From positions 689,963 through 753,962 of the forward strand of contig NZ_JAEDAJ010000001.1 of the NCBI RefSeq assembly GCF_016623465.1: DNA of 64,000 nucleotides. Reading direction: 5' to 3'. The stretch is from Brachybacterium halotolerans. GTDB taxonomy: Bacteria > Actinomycetota > Actinomycetes > Actinomycetales > Dermabacteraceae. Shown piece by piece: positions 44,647 through 54,173 of the stretch (position 1 is the first letter of the stretch; each line of letters opens with the position of its first letter). The notes under the pieces are model-generated. The model made no database searches and was not told where the DNA came from. It worked only from the letters and a program-made list of their open reading frames with translations. Position numbers and translations under genes: made by a program.

Positions 44647-47235
44647 ATGACCGATCCGAAGCAGACATTCGACGTCGCCGTGTGCGGTTGGTGGTACGGG
44701 AAGAACTACGGGTCGATCCTCACGTACTACGGCCTGAACCGAGCGATCGAGAACCTCGGCCACTCGGTGCTCATGGTCCACGAGCCCCTGGGCTACAACG
44801 GCTTCCGTGTCGAGTGGCCGGACGACATCGTCTCGATGCAGTTCGCCGAGCGCGTCGGCTACCACACCACCCAGCAGATGCACTTCACCGAGCTGCCGCG
44901 CCTGAACGAGCGCGCGCGCACCTTCGTGGTGGGCAGCGATCAGCTGTGGAACCCGCTGATCGGCCGCGTGAACAGCGATCTCTTCCTGGACTTCGTCTCC
45001 GAGCAGAACAACCGCGTCGCCTACGGCACCTCCTTCGGGAACCGCGGCACGAAGAAGTTCACGCCCGAGTTCATCGCCACCCACGCCGCGCAGCTGCAGC
45101 GCTTCAAGGCGATCTCCGTGCGCGAGGGCTATGCGGTGGACACCGCGCGCGACATCTTCGGCGCGAAGGCCTCGCTGGTCGTCGACCCGGTCTTCCTGCT
45201 CCCCCGCGAGCACTACGACGAGCTCGCCGCGAAGGCCACGGTCGCCCCCGAGGGCGAGTACCTCAGCGTGTTCTTCCTCGACCCGACCGAGGAGAAGAAG
45301 GCCGTCGCGCAGGGCATCGCGGACAAGCTCGGCCTCGAGATCATCCGCGTGATCCCGAACCCTGACGACGGCATCGAGCACTGCCGGACCCTGTGGGCCG
45401 ACGAGCCGCGCGCCCAGATCCTCGACGAGGACCGTCCGGAGAACTTCCTGCGCACCTACCAGGACGCGGAGTACGTCGTCACCGACAGCTTCCACGGCTC
45501 CGCCTTCGCGGCGATCTTCGAGAAGCCCTTCTCCTCGATCTTCAACACCAAGCGCGGTGCGGACCGCTTCAAGAACCTCATGAGCTCGCTCGGCTTCGAC
45601 GAGACGCGGCGCGTGCGCGAGACCGACTCCCACGAGGACATCGCCGCGAACCCGAACGTCACCCGCGAGATCGACTACTCGACCGCCCGCGACTACATCA
45701 GCTCCGGCCGCGAGTCCTCGATGGCTTGGCTGAAGGACGCGCTGGACCCGAGCACCACCGGCTCCGCCGCGCTCTACCCGCGCCAGAAGCTCACGCTCAC
45801 GGCGCCGGAGTTCGCGACCGGCGGCTCCGGCTGGAAGATCGCCCGTCGCGGGAAGCAGACCCGCCTGCGGGTGGCTCGCGACGGCGCCGTGCTGGGCAAC
45901 CTGGTGTGGACCGATCTGCCGGAGCCGCTCGTCGCGGGCTCGGCCTACCAGCTGCGCATCGATTGGACGCCGACTACCGACGCCAAGAAGGTCAACATCC
46001 ACGTGCGCAACCCCGAGTCGACGCGCTTCCGCGTCGTCGGCGCCGTGAACGTCGAGGGCGCACGCGGCCAGGCCCGCACCGACACGCTCACCTTCACGGT
46101 CTCCGAGCCCGGGTTCACCCAGTTCATGCTCGGCGGCGTGCACTTCACCGGCCGCCGTGCCGGGGCCGACATCCGCAGCATCGAGATCGAGCGGATCCCC
46201 ACCGGCGCCCTCGCCGCGCAGGCCCCGGCCAAGCGCAAGGGCGGCGCCCCCGCGGGCGGCTTCTCCGCCCAGGCGAAGGCGCTCGCGCTCAAGGACTCCG
46301 AGCGCCAGGTGCGCTCCTTCGGCCACGCCCGCTCGGCCGACGGGGTCTCCGGCGCCCAGGCGCGGATGATCTTCCACGCGCACGCCATCGAGAAGGGGCT
46401 GAGCCGCAGCAACTTCCGACCCGGCTTCGGCGGCCGCGCGGTCCCGGGCCTCGCCAAGGAGATGAACGCCTGGCTCGCCGCGGATCGTGACACCTCGGAC
46501 GAGTTCCTGCAGAGCTCGGCCGCCGTGATGAAGGCCTACTTCGATCGCCATGATCAGCTCGGCACCGACGTCTCGCACTTCCGTCAGCTGTTCTCCGAGG
46601 CAGCCCAGGCACTCATCGACGGCACCACCCATTCCGAGGGCGGCGTGCTGCCGGCCGGGCAGGTCCGGGAGCTCGTCGGCGAGGTGGAGAACGAGGACGC
46701 GGAGCGCAGCTTCCTGGACGTGGTCTACGGCCGCCGCAGCGTGCGCGAGTACACCTCCGAGCCCGTGAAGGACGAGGAGATCGCGCGCGCGGTGCAGATC
46801 GCGATGCAGTCGCCCTCGGTCTGCAACCGCCAGGGCGCGAGGGTCCACCAGTTCGAGGACCCCGACGTCATCAAGAAGGTGCTGGACATCCAGGGCGGCT
46901 TCGCCGGCTACGAGATGCCGCCCAGGCTGCTGCTGGTCTCCGCGGACCTGGACGCGTTCCTCTTCGCGCCCGAGCGCAATCAGCCGTTCGTGGACGGCGG
47001 GCTGTTCATGATGTCGCTGCTGCTGGGGCTCACGCAGGTGGGTCTGGGCTCGGTGCCGCTGAACACGGCGATGGGCACGGAGAAGGAGACCAAGATCCGC
47101 GAGCTCATCGACATCCCGGACCACGAGGTCTTCATCTCGTTCATCGGCGTGGGCCACTTCGACGAGAACGTCCTGGTGCCCCGTTCGAAGCGCACCGGCG
47201 TGCAGCGCGCGCTGGTCCAGCACAAGGACGCCTGA
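44647..47235 (+). CDS. Polysaccharide pyruvyl transferase-nitroreductase fusion
   Basis: An 862-residue multidomain protein. Residues 1-330 match polysaccharide pyruvyl transferases, with GKNYGSILTYYGLNRAIENL, VGSDQLWNP, VDPVFLLPREHY and TDSFHGSAFAAIF. Residues about 375-520 look like a beta-sandwich carbohydrate-binding region. A helical segment (MIFHAHAIEKGLSRSNFRPG) leads to a nitroreductase domain from about residue 690 (YGRRSVREYTSEPV, MQSPSVCNRQGARVH, then GLTQVGLGSVPLN). No signal peptide is evident, so it should be cytoplasmic. The nitroreductase-like part may use FMN. No other glycan genes are near. The function is unknown. Confidence 0.85.
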   Translation: MTDPKQTFDVAVCGWWYGKNYGSILTYYGLNRAIENLGHSVLMVHEPLGYNGFRVEWPDDIVSMQFAERVGYHTTQQMHFTELPRLNERARTFVVGSDQLWNPLIGRVNSDLFLDFVSEQNNRVAYGTSFGNRGTKKFTPEFIATHAAQLQRFKAISVREGYAVDTARDIFGAKASLVVDPVFLLPREHYDELAAKATVAPEGEYLSVFFLDPTEEKKAVAQGIADKLGLEIIRVIPNPDDGIEHCRTLWADEPRAQILDEDRPENFLRTYQDAEYVVTDSFHGSAFAAIFEKPFSSIFNTKRGADRFKNLMSSLGFDETRRVRETDSHEDIAANPNVTREIDYSTARDYISSGRESSMAWLKDALDPSTTGSAALYPRQKLTLTAPEFATGGSGWKIARRGKQTRLRVARDGAVLGNLVWTDLPEPLVAGSAYQLRIDWTPTTDAKKVNIHVRNPESTRFRVVGAVNVEGARGQARTDTLTFTVSEPGFTQFMLGGVHFTGRRAGADIRSIEIERIPTGALAAQAPAKRKGGAPAGGFSAQAKALALKDSERQVRSFGHARSADGVSGAQARMIFHAHAIEKGLSRSNFRPGFGGRAVPGLAKEMNAWLAADRDTSDEFLQSSAAVMKAYFDRHDQLGTDVSHFRQLFSEAAQALIDGTTHSEGGVLPAGQVRELVGEVENEDAERSFLDVVYGRRSVREYTSEPVKDEEIARAVQIAMQSPSVCNRQGARVHQFEDPDVIKKVLDIQGGFAGYEMPPRLLLVSADLDAFLFAPERNQPFVDGGLFMMSLLLGLTQVGLGSVPLNTAMGTEKETKIRELIDIPDHEVFISFIGVGHFDENVLVPRSKRTGVQRALVQHKDA

Positions 47236-47288
47236 GGCGCGCGGAACCACCGCCCCTCCGGGGCCTGGGCAGGTGGGAGGATGCCCCG

Positions 47289-47708
47289 ATGGACACCTCC
47301 CCCGCCTTGGTCCCGGAGCTCATGGTCGAGGACCTCACGCGCAGTCTGCGCTTCTGGGTCGAGGAGTGCGGCTTCTCCGTCCGCTATGCGCGCCCCGAGG
47401 AGGGCTTCGCCTACCTCGAGCTGGCGAGCGCCCACGTCATGCTCGATCAGCGCGGCATCGGCCGCGACTGGGTCACCGGGCGGCTCGATCCCCCGCTGGG
47501 CCGGGGCATCAACCTGCAGATCGGCGTCCCGGACGCGGAGTCGCTGGCGCAACGCCTGGTGAGGCGCGGCGTGGAGCTGTTCCTCCCTCCCGAGACCCGC
47601 TGGTACCGCATGGGAGTGCAGGAGGCGGGAGTCGTGCAGTTCCTGGTCCAGGATCCCGACGGCTACCTGCTCCGCTTCCAGTCCTCCGTCGGGAAGCGGA
47701 CGGTCTAG
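47289..47708 (+). CDS. VOC-family protein, bleomycin-resistance-like
   Basis: A 139-residue vicinal-oxygen-chelate protein with the paired beta-alpha-beta-beta-beta modules (ELMVEDLTRSLRFWVEECGF, then VVQFLVQDPDGYLLRFQ at the end). The layout matches bleomycin-resistance dihydroxybiphenyl-dioxygenase-like proteins that bind rather than degrade the drug. GGGAGGATGCCCCG precedes the ATG. Its end overlaps the convergent mvaS stop by 4 nt. Substrate is uncertain. Confidence 0.87.
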   Translation: MDTSPALVPELMVEDLTRSLRFWVEECGFSVRYARPEEGFAYLELASAHVMLDQRGIGRDWVTGRLDPPLGRGINLQIGVPDAESLAQRLVRRGVELFLPPETRWYRMGVQEAGVVQFLVQDPDGYLLRFQSSVGKRTV

Positions 47709-48883
47709 GCGGTCGCCACGTACTTCCGCGCGCCCTCCTGGACGCCCGCGAAGCGGAACGGCGCCGTGGTCACGCGCGGGGTCTCGACGTCCTCGTCGCT
47801 GCCCAGCAGGCGCTCGTGCAGCTCCTCGTACTCGGCGACGGTCACGGGGACGCGCTCATCCAGGGCCGCTCGAGTCGCCGCGGCCCGCTCGGGACGTGCG
47901 TACCCGGGCTGGACGGTGCCGGTGAGCATCTCCCCCGCACTGCCGGAGCCGTAGCTGAACAGGCCGATCCGTCGACCCCCGAGCCCGTCGCGGTGGTCCA
48001 GCAGCGCGGCGAGGCCCGCCCACAGCGAGGCGGTGTAGGTGTTGCCGAGACGGCGGTCGTAGACGGCGCCCTGCTCGAGCGCCTCGGGGTCGAGACGGCC
48101 GCCGGTGTGCTGGTCGAGGAAGCGCTGCGCCTTGACGGCCATCTTCGTGAAGGGCTGGTGGTAGACCACGGCGTCGAGCTCGTCGACGCCGGGGCCGCCC
48201 TGCGCCTGCAGGTCGTCCCACGCTCCCAGCAGCGCGTTCTTGTAGGCGCTGATCGAGAGCCTGCCGTTCACCAGCGCGGTCGTGGAGTCGTTCGGGCGCC
48301 AGAAGTCGTCGACGTCGGCCGAGTAGACGCCGGAGACGGGGTCGATCGCGAGGAGCGCCGGGTCGGCGGCGATCAGCAGCGCGACGGCGCCGGCGCCCTG
48401 GGTGGGCTCGCCGGAGGTGCCCAGGCCGTAGCGGGCGACGTCGGCGGCGATCACGAGGACCTTCTCCTGGGGCCGACGGGCCACGATACCGATGGCCGTC
48501 TGCACGGCGGCCGCGCCCGCGTAGCAGGCCTGCTTGAGCTCGACGGAGCGCACCGAGCTCGGCAGGCCGAGCAGTCCGTGGACGATCACCGCACCGGACT
48601 TGGACTGGTCCACGCCGGACTCGGTCGCGAACAGCACGGTGCGCAGGCCCTCGGTCCCGGTGCGCGCGAGCAGCCGCGAGGCGGCGGAGGCGCCCAGGGA
48701 GACTACGTCCTCGTCGGCCGCGACCACGCCCATCTCGTCCAGGCCGATGCCGCGCGTGTACTTCGCAGGGTCGACGCCGCGCGCCTCGGCGAGCGCGCCG
48801 AGGTCCAGGACGTGATGGGAGGCGGCGAGCTCGAGGTCCTCGATGCCGATGCTGGTGCTGGTGGATTCTCCGGTGCTGGTCAT
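47705..48883 (-). CDS. mvaS: Hydroxymethylglutaryl-CoA synthase
   Basis: A 392-residue thiolase-fold enzyme condensing acetoacetyl-CoA with acetyl-CoA to HMG-CoA, the first committed step of the mevalonate pathway. GIGLDEMGVVAADED supplies the catalytic Glu, VELKQACYAGAAAVQ the Cys nucleophile, and YHQPFTKMAVKAQ the His. It is the last gene of the six-gene mevalonate operon and its start overlaps the mvaA stop by 4 nt. Confidence 0.95.
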   Translation of the reverse strand: MTSTGESTSTSIGIEDLELAASHHVLDLGALAEARGVDPAKYTRGIGLDEMGVVAADEDVVSLGASAASRLLARTGTEGLRTVLFATESGVDQSKSGAVIVHGLLGLPSSVRSVELKQACYAGAAAVQTAIGIVARRPQEKVLVIAADVARYGLGTSGEPTQGAGAVALLIAADPALLAIDPVSGVYSADVDDFWRPNDSTTALVNGRLSISAYKNALLGAWDDLQAQGGPGVDELDAVVYHQPFTKMAVKAQRFLDQHTGGRLDPEALEQGAVYDRRLGNTYTASLWAGLAALLDHRDGLGGRRIGLFSYGSGSAGEMLTGTVQPGYARPERAAATRAALDERVPVTVAEYEELHERLLGSDEDVETPRVTTAPFRFAGVQEGARKYVATA

Positions 48884-49980
48884 GAGCGCGGTGCCTTCCT
48901 CCGCTCGAGGCGACGATGGGCCGTCATCAGCTCACCCTGGTTGGTCTGGGCGGCCAGCAGCGAGAGCTCGCCGCAGAGCACGCTCGCGGCGATCAGCGCC
49001 GCCAGCCGGCGCGAGTTCGCGCCGGGCTCGCGCTCCTCGCGGCAGCCGAGGCGCTCCATCGCGTAGTCGACGTGCGGGAGGTCCTTGCCGTTGCCCACGG
49101 TGCCGACGATCAGGTGCGGGAGCGTGCACGAGAAGTACAGCCCCTCCTCGCGGACCTCGGCGTGGGTGAATCCCTGGGAGCCCTCGACGATGTTCGCGGC
49201 GTCCTGCCCGGTCGCGAGGTAGAAGGCGAGCAGCATGTTCGCGTAGTGCGCATTGGCCGAGCGCAGGGCGCCGGCGATCGTGGACCCGATCCAGTCCTTG
49301 CGCACCACCAGGTCGGTGATCCGCTCGGCGGTCGAGCGCAGCTGCTTCTCGACGGTCTCGTGCGGGATGAGGATCTCGGCGACGACGCTGCGGCCGCGGC
49401 CCAGGACGCCGTTGACGGCGGTGGCCTTCTTGTCCGAGCAGAAGTTCCCGGAGATCGATCCGTACTCGATCCCCAGGTCCCAGGAGAGGATCCGCTCCAT
49501 GAGCTGCTCGGAGGCCTGCGTGACCATGTTGTGGCCCGAGGCGTCGCCCGTGGTGAGCGCGAAGCGCGTGAACAGCAGGTTCCCGACGATCTCGGGGTGG
49601 ATATCCTCGAGACGGGCGAAGCGGGACCCCGAGGAGACGACCTCGCGCAGCTCGTCGACGCGCTCGGCGATGACCTTCGACGCCTCGAAGGCGGTCGCCG
49701 CGTCGGGAGCGACGAACAGCGTGGAGCGGGTCATCCGCTCCTCCAGCACGGTCGCGCGGATGCCGCCCTCGACCAGCCGGGAGATCCGCGCCCCGCGGCC
49801 GACGGACGGCCACAGCGGGGTCTCGTAGGTCGCGAGCGGCACCTCGATCTCCCCCTCGACGGCGTTGCCGCTCATCCGCAGGGGGCCGACCCAGCGGGTG
49901 GGGATCTGCGTGGTGGGCGCGGGCGCAGCGGGGGCAGATGCAGTGGTGGCGGATGCGGTGGGTTCGGGCTCGGTGCTCAT
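48880..49980 (-). CDS. mvaA: 3-hydroxy-3-methylglutaryl-CoA reductase
   Basis: A 366-residue HMG-CoA reductase of the short class I type, reducing HMG-CoA to mevalonate with NADPH. The family motifs EGGIRATVLEERM, TGDASGHNMVTQASE with the DAxGxNMV motif, GNFCSDKKATAVNG with the catalytic Lys, and TGQDAANIVEGSQGF are present. The N-terminal 30 residues are low complexity (Ala/Pro/Thr). It overlaps fni upstream and mvaS downstream by 4 nt each. Confidence 0.95.
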   Translation of the reverse strand: MSTEPEPTASATTASAPAAPAPTTQIPTRWVGPLRMSGNAVEGEIEVPLATYETPLWPSVGRGARISRLVEGGIRATVLEERMTRSTLFVAPDAATAFEASKVIAERVDELREVVSSGSRFARLEDIHPEIVGNLLFTRFALTTGDASGHNMVTQASEQLMERILSWDLGIEYGSISGNFCSDKKATAVNGVLGRGRSVVAEILIPHETVEKQLRSTAERITDLVVRKDWIGSTIAGALRSANAHYANMLLAFYLATGQDAANIVEGSQGFTHAEVREEGLYFSCTLPHLIVGTVGNGKDLPHVDYAMERLGCREEREPGANSRRLAALIAASVLCGELSLLAAQTNQGELMTAHRRLERRKAPRS

Positions 49981-51128
49981 CGCTGCTCCTGGGGGTCGGA
50001 GGGATCGTCGGTGGCGCGGGCGGAGCGGTGCGCGAAGGCGCCCGCGTCGATGCCGCGCAGGGTGCAGAACTCGCGCAGGCGCCCGCGCACGAGCACATCG
50101 GTGCCCGTGAGGCCCGCTGCCGTGCGGGCGCCGAGCAGGGCCGCGAGCTCGCGGGTGTGGTGCTGCCAGGAGCCGATGAGCTCGACGAGCCCTTCGGGCC
50201 CGCCCTCGACCACGGCCTTGAGGAAGGAGCCGGCGACGCCGACGGCGCGGGCGCCGAGCGCGAGGGCCTTGACGACGTCGAGGGGGTCGCGGACACCGCC
50301 GGAGGCGAGCAGCGTCATCCCGCCCAGCTCGCCCTGGTGGGCGCGGGCGTCCAGCAGCGCGGCGGGCGCGGACTGGCCGAAGCCGGTGAGATACGAGTAG
50401 TCGCGGCCGGGGCGGCGGTCGTTCTCGATGGCGAGGAAGTCCGTGCCGCCGCGTCCTGAGACGTCGGCCCAGGCCACGCCGATGGATGCGAGGTCGGCGA
50501 GGGTGCGGGCGCTGAGCCCGAAGCCGACCTCCTTCACGAGCACCGGCACCTCGAGCGCCGCCACGATCTGCTCGATGCCCCGCAGCCACGAGGAGAAGTC
50601 CGGGCTGCCCTCGGGCATGACGGTCTCCTGCACGGCGTTGACGTGCACCTGGAGGACGTCGGCCTGCAGCAGGTCGACGGCGCGGCGGGCGTCCTCGACG
50701 CTGCGGCCCACGCCGATGTTCGCCATCACGAGGCCGTCGGGGTTCTCGCGGCGGATCACGCGGAAGGCGTCCGCGGCGGACTCGTCCTCGAGGGCGATGG
50801 AGACGGAGCCGCAGCCCATGGCGGTGCCGGTCTCGCGCGCGGCGATCGCGAGCTGCTGGTTGATGCGCCCGGTGGACTCCGTGCCGCCGGTCATGCCGTT
50901 GATGTAGAACGGGGCCGCCACGGTGCGGCCGAACAGCTCGATGCCGAGGTCGACCTCCGGCAGGCTGACCCCGCCGAGCGCGTGGTGGAGAAACTCGAGA
51001 TCGTCGAACTCGGTGGTGCGCTTCCCACCCTGCCACTGCGCGGTGGCGAGGCGCACGTGGTCCTCCTTGCGCTCGCGGCGTCCCGCGGCGTCGGCGTCGG
51101 GCCTCGGCCCGTCGGTCCCCGCGCTCAT
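49977..51128 (-). CDS. fni: Type 2 isopentenyl-diphosphate delta-isomerase
   Basis: A 383-residue FMN-dependent isomerase interconverting IPP and DMAPP. Family motifs: RKEDHVRLA, PFYINGMTGGTE, VHVNAVQETVMPEG, VLVKEVGFGLS and VSGRGGTDF. TIM-barrel enzyme, cytoplasmic. It lies between pmk and mvaA with ATGA overlaps on both sides, matching the gene order of the Streptomyces CL190 mevalonate cluster. Confidence 0.95.
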   Translation of the reverse strand: MSAGTDGPRPDADAAGRRERKEDHVRLATAQWQGGKRTTEFDDLEFLHHALGGVSLPEVDLGIELFGRTVAAPFYINGMTGGTESTGRINQQLAIAARETGTAMGCGSVSIALEDESAADAFRVIRRENPDGLVMANIGVGRSVEDARRAVDLLQADVLQVHVNAVQETVMPEGSPDFSSWLRGIEQIVAALEVPVLVKEVGFGLSARTLADLASIGVAWADVSGRGGTDFLAIENDRRPGRDYSYLTGFGQSAPAALLDARAHQGELGGMTLLASGGVRDPLDVVKALALGARAVGVAGSFLKAVVEGGPEGLVELIGSWQHHTRELAALLGARTAAGLTGTDVLVRGRLREFCTLRGIDAGAFAHRSARATDDPSDPQEQR

Positions 51129-52222
51129 CGCACGGCCCCCGCGGTGTCCGCGGTCTGCGGGAGGTGGGGGCGCAGATCGAGGCGCAGGATGTCGTGCTCG
51201 CGCCAGGTGGCGAGCACCGCGTCGTCGCTCACGTCGCCGGGCAGGAGCATGATGCCGCAGTCGCCGCCGCCCGCCCCGGAGGGCTTGCCGGCGGCGCCGC
51301 TGGCCTCGGAGAGGTCGCACAGGGTGCGCAGCTGGTCGGTCTCGATGGTGGTGCCGCGCAGGCGTCCGAGCTTCTGGAGCAGGCGGCGGCAGCGGCGGAT
51401 GATCTCGAGCATCGTCGCGGGGTCGCTGTCCCAGGCGGCGACGAGCTCCTCGACGGCGGTGCGGGAGTCGTCGAGGAACCGGGCGTAGTGCGCGTCGAGG
51501 TCGTCCTCGCTCATGCGCACCCGGTCCACGAGCCTCTCGGTCGAGGCGGGAGAGCCGGTCCAGCCCACGAGCAGGCGCAGCGCGGTGAGGTCCGGCAGCG
51601 GACGCACCGTGCACACGTCCCATTCGGGGGCGGTGAGCACCTCCGCCACCGGGACGGCGTCGCTGAGGGCGAGCAGCCGCGCCCGGTCGGGCGCGGTGTA
51701 GGCGATCCACCCGCCGAAGGTCGAGGCCGCGAGGTCTCCGCCGGAGGCCTTCGGGGCGACGTGGATGGTCGCGAGCAGCGCGAGGCGGAAGCGCTCCATC
51801 GCGGTGAGCCCGAGTCCGTAGAACCGATCGAGCGCGTCGACGACGGCGACGGTGACGGCGGCCGAGGACCCCAGCCCGAACTTGCGACCGCTGGAGTCGT
51901 CCAGCTCGGAGTCGATGTGCAGGTCGAAGTAGCGCGGGTCGAGTCCCCGCTCGGAGCGCAGGCGCTCGAGGATCGTGATCGCCGCGGTGACGTAGTCGAA
52001 GGGGCTGTGGTCCACCACGATGGTGTCGCCGTCGGCGTCGCGCACCCAGGTCACGGGGCCGTGCCCGTAGCGGCTCGAGTGGACGCGTCCCATGCCGATC
52101 GCCTCGGTGAGGCGCACGGTGAGGTAGCGGTCGACGGCCACGAGGATCGCGGGATGGCCGGGCTCGACCACGGCGTACTCGCCGGCGATGTAGAGCTTGC
52201 CGGGGGCGCGGGTCTCGATCAT
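51125..52222 (-). CDS. mvaK2: Phosphomevalonate kinase
   Basis: A 365-residue GHMP kinase making 5-diphosphomevalonate. The N-terminus RAPGKLYIAGEYAVVEPGHP, the ATP loop FGLGSSAAVTVAV and C-terminal SGAAGKPSGAGGGDCGIML are the three GHMP motifs, and the opening reads as a phosphomevalonate rather than a mevalonate kinase. It overlaps mvaD and fni by 4 nt. Confidence 0.92.
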   Translation of the reverse strand: MIETRAPGKLYIAGEYAVVEPGHPAILVAVDRYLTVRLTEAIGMGRVHSSRYGHGPVTWVRDADGDTIVVDHSPFDYVTAAITILERLRSERGLDPRYFDLHIDSELDDSSGRKFGLGSSAAVTVAVVDALDRFYGLGLTAMERFRLALLATIHVAPKASGGDLAASTFGGWIAYTAPDRARLLALSDAVPVAEVLTAPEWDVCTVRPLPDLTALRLLVGWTGSPASTERLVDRVRMSEDDLDAHYARFLDDSRTAVEELVAAWDSDPATMLEIIRRCRRLLQKLGRLRGTTIETDQLRTLCDLSEASGAAGKPSGAGGGDCGIMLLPGDVSDDAVLATWREHDILRLDLRPHLPQTADTAGAVR

Positions 52223-53214
52223 CGCTCGCTCCCGTCCGTCTCGGCCGCATCGACCGTCGCGTCCACGAGGTGCGCGCCGGGCCCGGGGCCGACGATCCGG
52301 ACGCTGCCGTGCGCGGAGACCGCCCGGGCGACCGTCTCGGCGTCCGCGGGCGTGGTCAGCACGCACACGTTGGGGCCGGCATCGGCGGTGGGGTGGGCGA
52401 CGACGCCCTGGGCCCGCAGCGCGGCGGCGGTGTCGAAGACGGCCACGCTCGCGGGCGCGAGGTACCGCACGGGCGGCTCGCTCGAGGCGATGACGGCGTG
52501 CATGCGCAGGGCATGGGACTCGGTGATCTCGCCGATCCGGGTGAGGTCCCCGGCGCCGCACGCGCACACCATCTCCTCGAGGGTGCGGGCGGTCGAGGTG
52601 ATCCAGGCGTCGTAGAACGGCGAGGTCGCGGCCGTGCGGCGCATGCCCTCGCGGCTCGAGACGGCCTTCTGTGCGCCGTCGACCGTGACGATCACCAGGC
52701 GCAGGTCCGGGGCGTCGATCTGCTCGGCGTAGGAGGTCTCGTCGTCGGTCCCCGCGTGCCAGACCGCATAGCGGTCGACGACGGAGCGGCAGGCCGAGCC
52801 GGAGCCGCGGCGGGCCAGGCGGCTGAGCGCGCGCTCGTCGAGCGCGAGCCCGAAGGCGCGGGAGGCGGCGAGGGCGAGGGCTGCGAATCCCGAGGCGGAG
52901 GAGGCGAGGCCCGCGGCGGTGGGCGCCTCGTTCACCGAGTCCACGCGCGCACGCTCGCTCGAGCCGGAGAGCTCGCGCACGTGGTCGAGGAACCGCGTGG
53001 TCCGGGCGAGGGCCGTTCCGGTCGCCTGCGTGCCGTTGAGGACGAAGGAGTCCTCGTCGGCCTCCGGGTCCAGAGTCACCGTGGTCGTCGTGGCGAAGGC
53101 GTCGAGGGTCATGGACATGCTGCCGGCGACGGGGAGGATGAGCTCCTCGTCGGCCTTGCCCCAGTACTTCACGAGCGCGATGTTCGGGTGCGCGCGCGCT
53201 GTCGCCGTTCTCAT
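52219..53214 (-). CDS. mvaD: Diphosphomevalonate decarboxylase
   Basis: A 331-residue GHMP-fold enzyme turning diphosphomevalonate into IPP with ATP. It carries HPNIALVKYWGKADEEL, NEAPTAAGLASSASGFAALA and SGSACRS, with a C-terminal DAGPNVCVL. The usual catalytic Asp region is present around SREGMRRTAATSPFY. It overlaps mvk and pmk by 4 nt each. Confidence 0.94.
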   Translation of the reverse strand: MRTATARAHPNIALVKYWGKADEELILPVAGSMSMTLDAFATTTTVTLDPEADEDSFVLNGTQATGTALARTTRFLDHVRELSGSSERARVDSVNEAPTAAGLASSASGFAALALAASRAFGLALDERALSRLARRGSGSACRSVVDRYAVWHAGTDDETSYAEQIDAPDLRLVIVTVDGAQKAVSSREGMRRTAATSPFYDAWITSTARTLEEMVCACGAGDLTRIGEITESHALRMHAVIASSEPPVRYLAPASVAVFDTAAALRAQGVVAHPTADAGPNVCVLTTPADAETVARAVSAHGSVRIVGPGPGAHLVDATVDAAETDGSER

Positions 53215-54173
53215 GCGGTCTCCACCGTGGTCTGCCAGGTGCGGGTCGCGCCGGCGTCCCGCAGCATCGTCTCAAGGTCCGCGGCGCGGGCCGCGTCGGG
53301 AGCGAGGGCGAGCACGCAGCCTCCGCGCCCTCCCCCGGTGAGCTTCGCGCCCGCCGCGCCGGCCCCGCGGGCCGCGCCGACGAGGCGGTCGAGGGTCGCA
53401 TCGGACACCTCGAGCTCGGTGAGCAGGGAGTGCGCCTCGTCCATGAGCGCGCCGAGCGCGGGGACGTCGCCGGTGGCGAAGCGGTCGAGGGACTCCTCGA
53501 CGATGCCGCCCAGGCGGCCGATGATCCCGTCGACACGGCTCGGGAAGGTCTCGCGCAGCTCGCGGACCGCGCCGACGGCCTCCGCGGTCGAGCCCTCGTG
53601 GCCGCTGTCGGCGAGGACGAAGGTGAGCGGCGCGCCGACGGGGACGGGGGTGACCTCCCCGCCGCGGAAGCGGATGGGCACGTCGGACGCGACGGCCCTG
53701 CCGTCCAGTCCGCTCGAGCGGCCGTGGGCGATGGTCTCGGCGGCCATGACGACGTCGTGGACGACCTCGGGATCCAGGGGCGTCTCGGTGAGGTCGCCGA
53801 TCGCGCGGGCGATGCCGGCGGCCACGGCCGCGCTCGAGCCGAGCCCGCGCTCGAAGGGGATCGCCGAGTCGATCTCGACGTCCAGGCCGATCGGCGCCGA
53901 GGTGGTGAGCGCGAGGGCAGCGTGGATCGCGGTGACCAGGGGGTGCAGGCGCTGCGGGGCATCGGCCGCGGAGCCGGTGAACAGGGCGCTGCGCAGGTGG
54001 AGCTGTTCGTCGGCGCGCTCGGTGACGCGCACGGTGAGGTCGAGCGCATGCAACGGGACGGCGATCGCGGGCGTGCCGTACACGACGGCGTGCTCGCCCA
54101 GCAGGATCGATTTCGCGTGGGCCCGTCCGATGCCGGTGCGCGCACCGTGCACGCTCGTGCGCGCTGGGTTCAT
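53211..54173 (-). CDS. mvk: Mevalonate kinase
   Basis: A 320-residue GHMP kinase phosphorylating mevalonate. The motifs are AHAKSILLGEHAVVYG, ERGLGSSAAVAAGIA and GAKLTGGGRGGCVLAL. It is the first gene of the operon: GGGGAGAGGCGAGG precedes the ATG at 54173, and its stop overlaps the next start. Upstream (54174-54415) I see no gene, so the operon promoter probably lies there. A separate same-strand reductase gene ends at 54416. Confidence 0.94.
   Translation of the reverse strand: MNPARTSVHGARTGIGRAHAKSILLGEHAVVYGTPAIAVPLHALDLTVRVTERADEQLHLRSALFTGSAADAPQRLHPLVTAIHAALALTTSAPIGLDVEIDSAIPFERGLGSSAAVAAGIARAIGDLTETPLDPEVVHDVVMAAETIAHGRSSGLDGRAVASDVPIRFRGGEVTPVPVGAPLTFVLADSGHEGSTAEAVGAVRELRETFPSRVDGIIGRLGGIVEESLDRFATGDVPALGALMDEAHSLLTELEVSDATLDRLVGAARGAGAAGAKLTGGGRGGCVLALAPDAARAADLETMLRDAGATRTWQTTVETA

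Noticed and set aside
43758-47235. Second genomic island at tRNA-His
   Set aside because: No direct repeat of the tRNA-His 3' end was found to the right, and the pyruvyltransferase gene looks like host DNA in codon use.
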